Source of the DNA: Microplitis mediator
Lineage: Eukaryota; Arthropoda; Insecta; Hymenoptera; Braconidae
Direction of reading: 5' to 3'
Length of the DNA stretch: 64,000 bases
NCBI RefSeq assembly: GCF_029852145.1
Contig: NC_079974.1
Span: forward strand, 372,001-436,000
Below the pieces are notes generated by a model that was not told where the DNA came from, searched no databases, and was given only the letters and a program-made list of their open reading frames with translations. A program made the position numbers and the translations under genes. Positions 46,230 through 58,110 of this stretch are shown piece by piece (the stretch's first letter is position 1; every line of letters begins with the position of its first letter).

Positions 46230-46985
46230 GGCCGGTCTTGGCACAATACTGGGCGACCCAGACTTGGCCTCCAAAGGTTGGTCCGAGATCCGACCAATGT
46301 TCAAGTGACGAGCCTTGGTTCGCCAGTCTTGGGCCAAGATTCAGCCACTACTCATGTAACAAGCCTTTGTTTGCCAATCTTGGGCCAAGATTCAGCCAAC
46401 ATTCAATTGACAAGCGTTGGCTTGCCAGTCTTGGGCCAAGATTCAACAGACATTTAATTGACAAGTTTGGGTTTGCCAGTCTTGGGACAAAGTTCAGCCA
46501 TTATTCAAGTGACAAGCCTTGGTTTACCAGTCTAAATAACAAATGGTACCTAAAAACCCCTGGATTCTGTGAATAGCGTAACAGCCTAGTGGATAAGACG
46601 CTTGCCTAGCAGCCATGAAGGACCAGGTTCGAGACCCAGCAAATGCAAAAAAAATTAGTTTTATCGATCTATCTGATTTTTCTGTGTACAAATTTATTTC
46701 TATACCTTACCATCACACACATGTCTACTGATATTTTTTAATTTATTTTTAATAAGTATAGGTGCTTATTTAGCAACGGTCTTGGCACAATACTGGCTCT
46801 CGGTATTGGGCCAATACTAAGATGCAGTCTTGGCACAACACTGTCACTCAAGCTTGGCTCGGTATTTTCATTTCGATGCTTAGACAAACTTGGGCCAAGC
46901 CTGGATTTCAAGCTTCTCCCAGAGATAATAAGTCTTGCGCCAAGCCTCGGCCAAGCTTGGGCTTATTGTTTTTTCTTATAAGGGT
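46230..46985. repeat. CAGTCTTGGGCCAAG array flanking a tRNA-like module
   Basis: 46230-46535 is a tandem of about 60-bp units (GCCAGTCTTGGGCCAAGATT). 46775-46970 has the same style of words. The tRNA-like module lies between. The 118-residue ORF in the array follows the tandem and has no independent support. Confidence 0.7.
46577..46645 (+). repeat. tRNA-like module between TTGGCC arrays
   Basis: AGCCTAGTGGATAAGACGC (A box) and GACCAGGTTCGAGACCC (B box). Acceptor pairing is poor. Confidence 0.55.
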
Positions 46986-47127
46986 ATCTTATGAGTGGCC
47001 CCGAGTGACAAATATTTTTAAAAACCTAACGTTTAACAAACTTTGTACAGCTACTCGTAAAATATCGTAAGCCAACATCATTCTTCAACGAATATTTGTA
47101 AGTTAAAAAAAAAATATACATTGTAAC

Positions 47128-47131
47128 AATG

Positions 47132-47160
<29 letters not shown>
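47128..47160. repeat. Poly(A) run
   Basis: An uninterrupted run of about 31 A residues, possibly a retroposon tail. Confidence 0.8.
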
Positions 47161-47162
<2 letters not shown>

Positions 47163-47164
47163 GT

Positions 47165-47675
47165 TAAAACTATCGAGCGAAAAATTCAAAAATTAGATGA
47201 AAATAAAGTTTTTTTAAAACCATACTCTCAAGCAGTTAAAAATCCAACAGCTAAATTATAATTATATATTTCTCGTTATCAATAAACTTGCTATTTTATA
47301 AATAATCGATAATTAATCGAGAGTATCCAATCATTATATCAATACAAAGTTGAAAGATAATCATTCGGACAAACCAGTTAAGAGTTTATACACACAGTAA
47401 CCAACATTGAAACTTTAATTACATATCGATTGTATCTACCGATCATTGTTCAATTATAAAATTTAAAAAAAATCACTTATGTCAATAATTACTTACATAC
47501 ATTAAATATAAGTGTATTTTTTTTACTTTAAGCAAACAACGTAAACCTCAAAATATATCTAAATCACTAAAATTATTTTAATTTTATTCTTAACAAAATA
47601 CTTTTATGTTTACCCATAGATATTTTTATTTAGTTAGATTATCCAACTGTCTCTGACCATGTAATAATAATAACC
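47165..47675. other. AT-rich sequence, no feature
   Basis: Nothing supported. Confidence 0.5.
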
Positions 47676-47679
47676 CGGG

Positions 47680-49031
47680 AAAAACGGATTAGATCTGACC
47701 AGATATAATTATATCTGGTCAGATCTAATTATATCTGATCAGATCTATTTATATCTGGTTAGATATGGGATTTGAGATATAATCAGATCTAGTCATATCT
47801 GATCAGATCTAAACAGATATAACTATATCTGGGTTGAAAAATTCATCAGACATGAACAGATCTAGTCATATCTGATCAGATCTACACAGATATAACTATA
47901 TCTGAGTTGAAAAATAGCTCAGACATGATCAGATCTAGTCATATCTGATCAGATCTAAACAGATATAACTATATCTGAGTTAAAAAATTCATCAGACATG
48001 ATCAGATCTAGTCATATCTGATCAGATCTAAACAGTTATAACTATATCTGGATTGCAAAATACATTAGTCATGAAAAGGTCTTATCATATCTGGCCAGAT
48101 CTAAACAGATATAACTATATCTGAATTGCAAAATGCATTAGACATGAAAAGGTCTTATCATATCTGGCCAGATCTAAACAGATATAACTATATCTGGATT
48201 GCAAAATACATTAGACATGAAAAGGTCTTATCATATCTGGCCAGATATAACTATATCGAAGTTGTCAACAGCATCAGATTCGATCAGATTCGATTAAGTA
48301 GTTACCCGGGGAAAATGATTTTGATCTGACCAGATAAAATTATATCTGATCAGATAAAATTATATCTTTGCAGATCATTTATATCTGATCAGAACTAATA
48401 ATTACACATGATCAGATCTTATTATATCTGGCCAACCACCGTTTATATCCGGTCAGATCTAATGAGATATAATTAGATCTAGGCTAGACAGACTGTCAGA
48501 CATGATTATATCTAGTCAGATCGGCGTATATGTCGTAAGATCTGACCAGATATAACTATATCTGAACTAAATACAACAATTAACATAATCAGATCTTGTT
48601 ATATCTGCTCAGATATAATCATGAAAATTGTTCATATCTGATTATTTACATTCACGCGATCACATACGTGGAGCAGCGCAGTGGATAGCGTCAAAGACTT
48701 TGGATCTGAAGGATGCAGGTTCGAGCCCAGCAGTCATCGGGATTTTTTCATCAATCAAATTCATGTATAACTCTTCTAAGTAACGTTTCTAATACGTTAG
48801 ATTACATTTCGGATCGAATGAAAACTATATTATTTTTTTTTGCAATTTAATTTTGTTTTTTTAATAGGGATCCCGGGAAAAAAGGTTTAGATCTGGCCAC
48901 ATATAATTATATCTGATCAGATCTGTCCAGATCTCGTCAGATAGAGACAATTTAAAGATCTGGCCAGATCTGACAAATCAGATCTGATCAGATATAATTA
49001 TATATGGTCAGATCTAAATCGTTTTCCCCGG
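47680..49031. repeat. AGATCTGATCAGATATAACTATATCTG arrays with CCCGGGAAAA ends and a central tRNA-like module
   Basis: CCCGGGAAAAACGG opens the block at 47688, CCCGGGGAAAATG recurs at 48305, CCCGGGAAAAAAGG at 48874, and CGTTTTCCCCGGG closes at 49031. Within 47770-48250 the units are about 80 bp (TCATATCTGATCAGATCTAA, then a spacer ending GACATGA). A tRNA-like module (48668-48740) separates the large left array from the small right one. Confidence 0.75.
48668..48740 (+). repeat. tRNA-Gln-like module in the AGATCT block
   Basis: GCGCAGTGGATAGCG (A box), GACTTTGGATC (anticodon arm resembling Gln-UUG) and GCAGGTTCGAGCCC (B box). It lacks good acceptor pairing. Confidence 0.55.
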
Positions 49032-49430
49032 GAATGACAATAATAATACCAGTAAAGTATATACTCGTTGTCAAGTTTTTCTTGGTGGTCCTTAACTTGT
49101 CTCACAGGTGATCCATCATTTTTAAAAGTGGATTTAGGTATACATATATATAATATTATCTGAAGTGTAAAGAAACTACCAACGACATTGGACACTAGAT
49201 AAAACAATTTTTAAAAAATATGCCAAAAGTTTATATTTAAAATACTTGTTAATATTTATTTCAATAATTATTGCGATAATAATTATTATTATTATTTACA
49301 AAACCCTTAACTACAGAGAAAAAAAACTGCTTTGAATCAAGACGAATCGACTTGCACGGAGAAAAAAATATTGCGCTCACCACTCAACGGTATCGTGATA
49401 TTCACTCTCCTCGGTTGGTTATCCGTTGTA

Positions 49431-50167
49431 TACTCTCTAAAACTAAATTAGTGAAAAACCACTAATTATTTGTGAATATTCACTAATCTAAATTGTCCAA
49501 AGTATACGACTATGAATTAGTGACTATTCACTTTTTGAATTAGTGAAAAAAACAACATATAGAATTAGTGAAAATTTCACTGATTGAATTAGTCAAAAAT
49601 GTACTAATTCACTTGTTGACGAGGATTTATTTGGAAAAATATTGTATCGTTGCTAATAATATTGTATCAAAACATTATTATTATTATTATTATTATTATT
49701 TGTAATTGATTATAAAATTTTTTTAGCAACTTGATCGACTAAATTAACAATTAAAATTATTTTCGTATGGTAAATATTTATATCATAATTATAACTCATA
49801 ACCTGAATCTATTGTCAATGATGGTTTTGATTCAGGTTCGGTAAAAAAAGTTGGAGTAAAAATATAAAGCTATTAAAAAATAACAAGATGTATTATTTAG
49901 CAACTAAATTAGGTTTTATTTAATTAACTTACTTGAATTAATACTGTTCAGTTGTATTTAAAAATTATCGTAATTAATTTTGCCCTGAATTTGATAATTC
50001 TATGACAGAATAAGAAGTCCTTAAGCGAGGCACCACTAGTAATCATTGTAGAATCCGGGGAATCACTAATGAATTAGTGAATCTAATTAAAAATCACTAA
50101 TTTTGTAGTGAATTTTAAGATCACTATTTCAATTAGTGAAATTTTCACTTATTTAGTTTTAGAGAGC
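49431..50167. mobile_element. CTCTCTAAAACTAAATTAGTG-ended element with TTAGTGAATATTCACTAA core
   Basis: ACTCTCTAAAACTAAATTAG is mirrored by CTTATTTAGTTTTAGAGAG. Half-arrays of AGTGAATATTCACT words lie at 49440-49615 and 50040-50165 around an unrelated AT-rich centre with an (ATT)n run (49677-49702). The same family as 20988-22574. Confidence 0.75.
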
Positions 50168-50659
50168 AGTGTTAACGATCAGGATGTCTCAATACATATT
50201 TGCTTATGCATAGTTAGTAGTGGTATGTTATGAATCCAGTTAATGTCATTTAGTCCATGTACGCTGTTAGTCCCAAATTACCTGTCCTTGTATAAGCTAT
50301 ATACATGAAATATCCTCATGTCTCTCTTGAGTCCTTCAATAGTCCATGTTCGATCGGTGCAATTATCATCACTTTATTACCAATGTAATTACCCAAATGA
50401 TATCAATATAATTAATAATCATCGATAAAGATTTTTACTTGTCTGATTGTTAATTTACTTTGACATTTTGACTTTATTATTTTAAAATAATTTTCATTTA
50501 TTTATTTTATTATCATACTTGCGTATCTTTAAGAATTTTCGTGGGATTAAATATATATACTGATAAAAAAAAGTTACGAGACAATTTAATTCCCAAGCGT
50601 TTTTTTAAAATCAATTAAAAAATAAAAATTAACAAGCGAACAGTCTCAGTTAAATCTTA

Positions 50660-52727
50660 CACGGAAAGAAAATTATGGCAGCGGTTCCCATAATTTTGTG
50701 AAATTTTTTCCTATACCATTATAGGAATTACGACCATAAATTATGGGAGCGGTTCCTATAATTATAGGAATGTTTCCCACAATTATAGGAATAGTTCCTA
50801 TAATTATGGGAATGATACCCATAACACTATAGGAATGGTTCCTATAATTATAGGAATGGTTCCTATAATTATAGGAATGGTTCCTATAATTTATAGGAAT
50901 ACTTTCTATAATATTATGGGAATCATTCCTATAATTTATGGGAATGGTTCCTATAATTTATAGGAACCATTCCCATAATATTATGGGAATGGTTCCTATA
51001 ATAGTATGAGAACTATTCCCATAATATTATGGGAATGATTCTCATATTGCAATTGGAATGGTTCGTATACCATTATGGGAATCATTCCCATAATATTATA
51101 GGAATAGTTCCCATACTATTATAGGAACCATTCCTATAATATTATGGGAATGGTTCCCATAATATCATGAAAAAATTAATTTAAAGAAGTGTGGTAATCC
51201 CTTCTACAATACACAGAAATATTATTAAACATAAAAACAAAAATTCAAACATTGAAACAAAAATCGTATTTGGCAAAAAAACATTAAAATTTTTAACAAG
51301 AATTTTTTGTCAGCACAAAACATTCAAGAAAATTCAAATTTTGGGAAATTTCTACACTATTGTGCGAAAAAAAATTTTATGATATTATAGGGATGGTTCC
51401 CATAACATTATGGGAATAGTTCCCATAATATTATAGGAATAGTTCCTATACCAATATGGGAACCATTCCCATAATAGTATGGGAATGATTCCCATACCAT
51501 TATGGGAATGGTTCCCATAATGATATGGGAATGGTTCCTATAATATTATGGGAACCATTCCCATATCATTATGGGAACCATTCCCATATCATTATGGGAA
51601 CCATTCCCATACCATTATGGTAACCATTCCCATAATGGTATGGGAACTATTCTCATACTATTATAGGGATGGTTCCCATAACATTATGGAAATAGTTCCC
51701 ATAATATTATAGGAATAGTTCCTATACCAATATGGGAACCATTCCCATAATAGTATGGGAATGATTCCCATACCATTATGGGAATGGTTCCCATAATGAT
51801 ATGGGAATGGTTCCTATAATATTATGGGAACCATTCCCATATCATTATGGGAACCATTCCCATATCATTATGGGAACCATTCCCATATCATTATGGGAAC
51901 CATTCCCATATCATTATGGGAACCATTCCCATACTATTATGGTAACCATTCCCATAATGGTATGGGAACTATTCTCATACTATTATAGGGATGGTTCCCA
52001 TAACATTATGGAAATAGTTCCCATAATATTATAGGAATAGTTCCTATACCAATATGGGAACCATTCCCATAATAGTATGGGAATGATTCCCATACCATTA
52101 TGGGAATGGTTCCCATAATGATATGGGAATGGTTCCTATAATATTATGGGAACCATTCCCATATCATTATGGGAACCATTCCCATACCATTATGGTAACC
52201 ATTCCCATAATGGTATGGGAACTATTCTCATACTATTATAGGGATGGTTCCCATAACATTATGGAAATAGTTCCCATAATATTATAGGAATAGTTCCTAT
52301 ACCAATATGGGAACCATTCCCATAATAGTATGGGAATGATTCCCATACCATTATGGGAATGGTTCCCATAATGATATGGGAATGGTTCCTATAATATTAT
52401 GGGAACCATTCCCATATCATTATGGGAACCATTCCCATACCATTATGGTAACCATTCCCATAATGGTATGGGAACTATTCTCATACTATTATAGGGATGG
52501 TTCCCATAACATTATGGAAATAGTTCCCATAATATTATAGGAATAGTTCCTATACCAATATGGGAACCATTCCCATAATAGTATGGGAATGATTCATATA
52601 CCATTATGGTAACCATTCCCATAATATATGGGAACCATCCCTATAGTAGTATAGGTACTATTCCCATACCATTATGGGAACCATTCCCATAATGCATAGC
52701 AAAACTTCCCATAATTTTCTTTCCGTG
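50660..52727. mobile_element. CACGGAAAGAAAATTATGG-ended TIR element with ATGGGAACCATTCCCAT higher-order array
   Basis: TA|CACGGAAAGAAAATTATGG ... CCATAATTTTCTTTCCGTG|TA (50658-50659, 52728-52729). The interior is almost wholly ATGGGAACCATTCCCAT-type palindromes, apart from an AT-rich block at 51172-51380. A higher-order unit starts at about 51385, 51661, 51983, 52236 and 52489. Confidence 0.88.
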
Positions 52728-52729
52728 TA

Positions 52730-53099
52730 GGCTAAATCGTTAAATTGTCTCACCACAAATTTACTAAAACCAATCTCGACATTCTTGAGCTCGATTTAGT
52801 CTGACATTGCGCATGTAATCTTGGCAAAGAGCCTGATACACTGGATACTAGATGCATAAAATTTACCATTTTCGACTATTCTCTTATTTCTTAACTGGAA
52901 AAGCTGTATAAGAGGAAACCAACTTGTGATTGGCTGAAAGAGCCGCAAGTTTGCCAGTATACAGTGCACCAAGTACAACGAGATGTACCGCAGCATCCGT
53001 CTCTTGTTTGTGTTCAACTCTCACAATCTACTTTTGTTCCACACATATATATCTATACTTTACCTTCGTATATATAGATATAGCAATACAACAACAGCG
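52730..53099. other. exex upstream sequence
   Basis: Unique, moderate GC, ordinary-looking sequence just upstream of the GC-rich promoter block. It contains GATTGGC (inverted CCAAT, near 52928). No separate gene supported. Confidence 0.4.
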
Positions 53100-53625
53100 T
53101 TATTTCATCTTCTGTCTTGCTTTGAGAGTAGAATTCCCGCGATGGTGGGTGGTAGATGGTGATATAGAGCTGATAGGCGGAGCTCAACTGGGGCGGGGCA
53201 CCCCACGATTAAATCGCCGTGGCGCACGCAAGAGAGACGGCGGAAACGCGGATCCATAGGGTGGGAGATAATTTTCGGATTGTACGCACGCGGTGGTCCC
53301 GCTTGTCAGGATTCACTTTGCGACGTTACGCTGTCGACAACGTTCTGTTCATCCCTCGTGTTATATATATATGTATAGATATATATATACATATATATGT
53401 ATGTATGTATGTATATATATATGTATATAGACCACGAGTATATTTTTAACGAGTGGCTGAGTAGTTTTATTAATTTGAATAATTGAATAGTTAAGTGAGC
53501 TAGTGGATGAAATAGAACAAAAATAGAGTTGGTTTAAATAATAACGAACAAGTGAGTAAAAGTGAAGTGTTTATCTGAATTGTTTAATATAAGTTTATTA
53601 TAATTTAATAAACTAAAAAATGAAT
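53100..53625 (+). promoter_or_regulatory. GC-rich promoter-proximal region and 5' UTR of exex
   Basis: In a window of mostly 25-30% GC, 53130-53350 is clearly GC-rich and contains many CpGs. It includes a GC box (GGGGCGGGGC, near 53191) and a CCGCCGTGG-type stretch. It lies about 300-500 bases before the exex ATG. It is followed by a TATATATG microsatellite (53360-53440) and an AT-rich presumptive leader. The transcription start cannot be placed from sequence alone. Confidence 0.45.
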
Positions 53626-53627
53626 TA

Positions 53628-53675
53628 ATGTTTATGTTAATATGGCTGCAATGCATTACAATACGACAATGGTAG
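53628..53675 (+). CDS. Upstream ORF overlapping the exex start
   Basis: A 15-codon ORF (ATG at 53628, TAG at 53673) overlaps the exex ATG in another frame by 34 bases. A minimal ATG-AAT-TAA ORF precedes it at 53620. If the 5' UTR is as drawn, scanning ribosomes would meet both before the main start, which could lower translation. The main ATG has a weak context (TAATATGG), with G at +4 but T at -3. Confidence 0.35.
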   Translation: MFMLIWLQCITIRQW

Positions 53676-55001
53676 CCGAGGATATTCATTCACGTCATCC
53701 AAGACATACTTATAGTTTAGATGAAACTGGTGGTGCATCACCTAGTTCGGAAGAAGCTAGATCACCAGTTGCTGGATCACCCGTTGGATCCACCGTTGGC
53801 TATACAAATGCCAATGAATCAAGAAGAGATTCTGATACTGATACAATCAATTCACGGTTGATTAATTATGATTCATTCAAATTTAATGATGATAATCAAA
53901 GAAATTCCTTTCGGGAAGAACATCCGGCTACGAAACGTTATCGTGAAAATCAAAGTGATGATAGAATTTACGGAGAAACCGGAATGTGTGCATCACCTTC
54001 AGATGACAATGAAAGTCATAATGAACAACCTTCATCGGGAAGACACCAACGAAGTACAACGGGAAAAACATCCTTTTGCATCGATGCGCTTCTTGGAAGG
54101 GCGACAGGTAATACTCAAATACGGCATTCAGATGTCGAAACGTCATTGAGACTTTCAACGTCTAGAAGAGATTTGGATGACGATTCCGAAACTCGTGGAT
54201 CCGAATCACTTTTACCACCACCTCCAAGAACAAGTTCCGGTTCTTTAGGCAACCCGCTGCATCCATTTGTGCCTCGAATCGAACGGAACCCTGTATTATC
54301 GAGTCCAATTACCAATTCACGAATGCTTCAAGCCATCAGGGAATCGAATAGTATGCGTTTATCATCATCGTATGACAGTTTTGCTGGTAACCCAGAAGAC
54401 TTGGCAACAGATGTGTCTCGTTATGACAGAAATAATGATGATAATCAGGAAGATGATGCGACTACTGACGTAGATGTCGAGGAAATGAGAGATGATGATA
54501 ACCAAAGAAGAACTAGTAGTGCTAGTCCTGGAAGTAATGGAAGTCATAGTCCTGCATCAAGTCCGCCGATTTCGCCAGGTTCAGAAGACCTGATGTCCAA
54601 TCCGCTCAATAATTCGGGAATAAGTATTGTTGGCCATCCAAACAATCGAACAGATAATTTATCTTGCGGGCCGTATAGTCTAGGTGCTACAGGAGTCAAT
54701 GTAGCCGTCGCTATGAGACAAAGCCAACAAGGTCTTTTATTACATTCAGGTAGTCCTCTGATACATCCCTCGGGACTTTACTACCATCCGGCAGGGTCTA
54801 CAAGTGCTTTTCACTCTATACACAAAGACGCACAGTCTTTAGGTCATACAAGGGCTGGAACCGCCGGCAGTGGAGCTGGGTCGACTGGTCCACCGCATCC
54901 TTCACCGTCACAACAACAATCACATCATATTTATCCATTACAACTTGAGTGGCTTGCGAGAACTGGGATGCTTTATCCAAGACTACCCGCTGATTTAGCT
55001 G
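53642..55001 (+). CDS. exex: Mnx/HB9-type homeobox protein, exon 1 (partial, homeodomain beyond window)
   Basis: The first coding exon encodes 453 residues plus one base, ending at a GTAAGT donor (55002). It would encode the N-terminal half of a nuclear transcription factor. Residues 144-153 (SFCIDALLGR) resemble the conserved N-terminal FRIDALLA motif of Mnx proteins. Residues about 434-453 (LEWLARTGMLYPRLPADLAG) match the segment that lies just before the homeodomain in insect exex/HB9. Between them are long Ser/Pro/Asn-rich low-complexity stretches and an acidic run near 275-290. The homeodomain (expected to begin soon after the splice) is not in the remaining 9 kb on either strand, so intron 1 is long. 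The family's known role is in motor-neuron and gut patterning. Identification rests on remembered motifs; other homeobox families fit less well. Confidence 0.78.
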
Positions 55002-55332
55002 GTAAGTGTTTATATTTCAATTTAGGGGGGGGGGGGCAAAATGGGGTAATCCGAAAATTTTATAAAAAAAGTTTGCTTATTACACATTTCGAAATCACTT
55101 TTGTAAATATAATGAACATTATAAAATTTTTTTTTTTAACTGTTTTCGAAAAATTTTGTTTTTTAAAAAAAAAACATGAAATCAATTTGATTATTTTTCT
55201 TATCAATTTATAATAAAAGTCTCAGTGTCAAATCACTTCAGATTTATTCCAATAATCAGCTTGGAAATGTTTATAATTTTGAAATTTCATTAACTTTTAA
55301 TAATTTTTTAATCTATTACTTTAAGCAATATA

Positions 55333-55786
55333 TAGGAGAGGAGGGGGCAAAGTGGGCCCCTCAAAATTTTCTATACGCCAATAAATTCAGATGGATAATA
55401 AGCTTATCGAAATTTCTTATGTAATGAGGGCTAAAATAAACCACCAAAACTCTTCATTAAATATAATTTATTAAGAAAGTTAAAGATAATAAAATTACGT
55501 TTTAAAGTTATATCGCAGCAGACTATTAAAATGACTTTTATATTAGTAAAATACAATTGTTTTATAGTTATTTGCAAATATCACACGTGTAAAGAATAAA
55601 AAATATCAAATCCGAAATTTTTTGAAGGGCCCACTTTGCCCCTAATTTTCGATTTTTCATTTTTAATAGACGCAGCATAATGAAGTGAAAATAAGTATCG
55701 AGGGTCTAAAAAGAAGTAAACGCGTAAAAAAAAAGAATGATATTATAATTATTTTCCTTAAGGGGCCCACTCTGCCTCTCTCCCCT
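55333..55786. mobile_element. TAGGAGAGGAGGGGGCAAAGTGGGCCCC-type nested element
   Basis: GGAGAGGAGGGGGCAAAGTG at the left is mirrored by CACTCTGCCTCTCTCCCCT at the right, with GGGCCC next to each. Confidence 0.6.
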
Positions 55787-56009
55787 GATTGCATTTTTAA
55801 AAATATCTTCTTTGAAATTAAAACAACTTGAATCTTTTACTTCGAAGTTAATAACGAATAGTGATTAACAAATAAAAAATGAACAATTTAAAGTAGGTAG
55901 TTAAACTTTTTCAAAAATCGAAAGTCTCAGACGAAAAATGTTCATGATTTTTGTTTTATGATACAAAACTATTAAAAAATTTTTTCTTCTTTTGCATCCA
56001 ATAATTATG

Positions 56010-56437
56010 CACTGAAAAAAAGACTTATTTGAGCCAACTAAGATTTATTTGAGCCAAAGATATCGTATATTTGGATATGGCCAAATAAATATTTAATCGT
56101 GAGAAAGATATAATATATTTGAGTAGTTTAATTGCGTGAAATAAGTGATTTATTTGTGGTAAAGAAATGATCCAATTGCTACAAATAAATAAGGGCTTCA
56201 AATATATGTATAGTGTCGCCAAATTTTAGGTTATTTGTCACAAATTAAATATCTTTACCACAAATATATCAATTACTTACCACAAATAAATTATATATTT
56301 CCGTCAAATTATAAAATTATTTGAATCAACTGTCATATTTTGTTGTGCCAAATATATTTATTTGTCATTAAGAAATATTAAAAAAAAAGCCACAAATAAA
56401 TTGATTTATTTGGGACAAATATTTATTTTTTTCAGTG
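56010..56437. mobile_element. CACTGAAAAAAAG-ended TIR element, 428 bp, TG duplication
   Basis: TG|CACTGAAAAAAAG ... TTTTTTTCAGTG|TG (56008-56009, 56438-56439). The core words are ATTTATTTGTGGCAAATAAAT. Two homologous GGGG-family blocks have uninterrupted sites: CCAATAATTGTGTAAAAT near 36043 and CCAATGATGTGAAATG near 42146. Confidence 0.85.
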
Positions 56438-57204
56438 TGTGAAATGTAGTTTATCTTCATGTAAATTACTCACAAGAAGAGTTAATTTCATCAAATTTAT
56501 TTTATTTCCATAAATTTTGTTTTTTCTTTTTTATTACGGGGTGTCTCATTTTACCCACAACAAATAAAAATTTTTGTTTTTATGGCAGCTGAAAATTTTT
56601 TCTATTCACTTCAAATATAAAAAAAAAAAGTTTAACATATGAAACTCCTCGAAAATTTAGTATTTTTTTAAGTAACCCGTTTTGCCCCCCCCCCTTTCCT
56701 TATACTCTTTTTATCGGTTTTAAAAAACTCAAGTCTTATATATAAATTTCGCTATATATAAATGTATGTCAGAGTAAAATTAAAAACACTTATAGATAAT
56801 AATAATAAAAACGTTAATAATGTTGCAATTAGATAAATATTGACATTAATTGTTGTAGATATTAAGAGTTAATTGAGGAAAGTTAAATAATAATAAAGGA
56901 AATGAAGATGAGATAGGGGAAAATCTCGTTGTCAATTGATAACAAAAACCGTTAACACCGATACCGATCTTAAGAAAGTTATAAATTGTAGGATTTAATG
57001 CTGTCGTAATTGCCATGATATTGATATAAAGAAAAAAATAAAAAATATTATTACATTACGTTAATGCCGACGCTTGTAATATCCGATTATGTTATCGGTA
57101 TGTGGGATCAAGCTACGAGATATCGATAATCAATTTTATGATCTATAATATCCGGCATAACAGCTTAGGTTTTTCCAATCATTTACTCTCGAATTAGTCG
57201 AAAA

Positions 57205-58110
57205 AAATATTCCCGCATGAAAAAACTTTATATGTGAAAACATATATGATAGAATATATGAATATTATAATGTGATATATTGTACAATATATAAAATAAT
57301 ATTTATATTTTTGCCGTATTAATATATGATAATATATTGAAAAAAAATATATTGCTAGAATATATTATCAATATATTTATCAATATATGACTTTTTATGT
57401 ATGTTTTACATATATATTTTAATATATCTTTTTTATATTGATATATTATATTGAAAGTAGTATATTAATTAATATATAGTATTTTTTATATTTTTTATAT
57501 ATGTTTTCCAATATATTGCAAAATATATGGTTTCCAATATATTGTATAATATATGACACTTTTTTTACTTTTCTTAGGTTATTGCCAGTAAATATAAGAT
57601 CAATGAAAAGAAGGAGAAAAAATAATAAATTTGACTTTTTTTGTGGAATTGTGTAGAAATTGAAAAAGTATATTAAAAATAAAATTTTCAATATATTGCG
57701 AAAAATATAAGTTTTGATATACTGGAAAAATATAATTCCAATATACCGCGAACCATATATTTAATCATATAAATTCTTTCATATATAATCAATTATATAG
57801 AGACCATATACCACTAATTATATGAATCAAAATATATGGATATATATATCAAGTTTATTATATTATACTTATAAATTATATATATACTATCCATATATGA
57901 TAAGAATATATTGAGCATTATATGAGATAATATATATAGAAATATACAAAACATTATATACAAGTAAATATATTATGATAAATATATAATCCAATACATG
58001 TAAAAAACATATATTTTTCAATATAGATATTTCTGCCGCTATATATTTATCACATATTCACCATATATTTTTTTATATACTTTTAACAATATATAGCTTT
58101 TCCTTAGGGT
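57205..58110. repeat. ATATATTGATATAT / TATATGAT self-complementary array
   Basis: Almost all of this stretch consists of ATATATTG-CAATATAT and ATATATGATATAT words, broken by a non-array block at 57560-57680. The ends are not resolved. The ORFs here are chance. Confidence 0.6.

Larger units (their letters stand above)
55023..56702. mobile_element. TAGGGGGGGGGGGGCAAAATGG-ended element in exex intron 1
   Basis: Starts 21 bases after the exon 1 donor. The ends TAGGGGGGGGGGGGCAAAA and TTTTGCCCCCCCCCCTTTCCTTA are mirrored. Two other elements are nested (55333-55786 and 56010-56437). It shares blocks with 35811-36250 and 41511-42419. Confidence 0.7.

Noticed and set aside
43552..46576. ORFs of 70-118 residues in the TTGGCC arrays
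   Set aside because: They follow the tandem period, occur on both strands and disappear outside the repeat.
51385..52700. CRISPR-like regular array
   Set aside because: The repeats are palindromic words without unique spacers, in a eukaryotic context and bounded by transposon-like ends.
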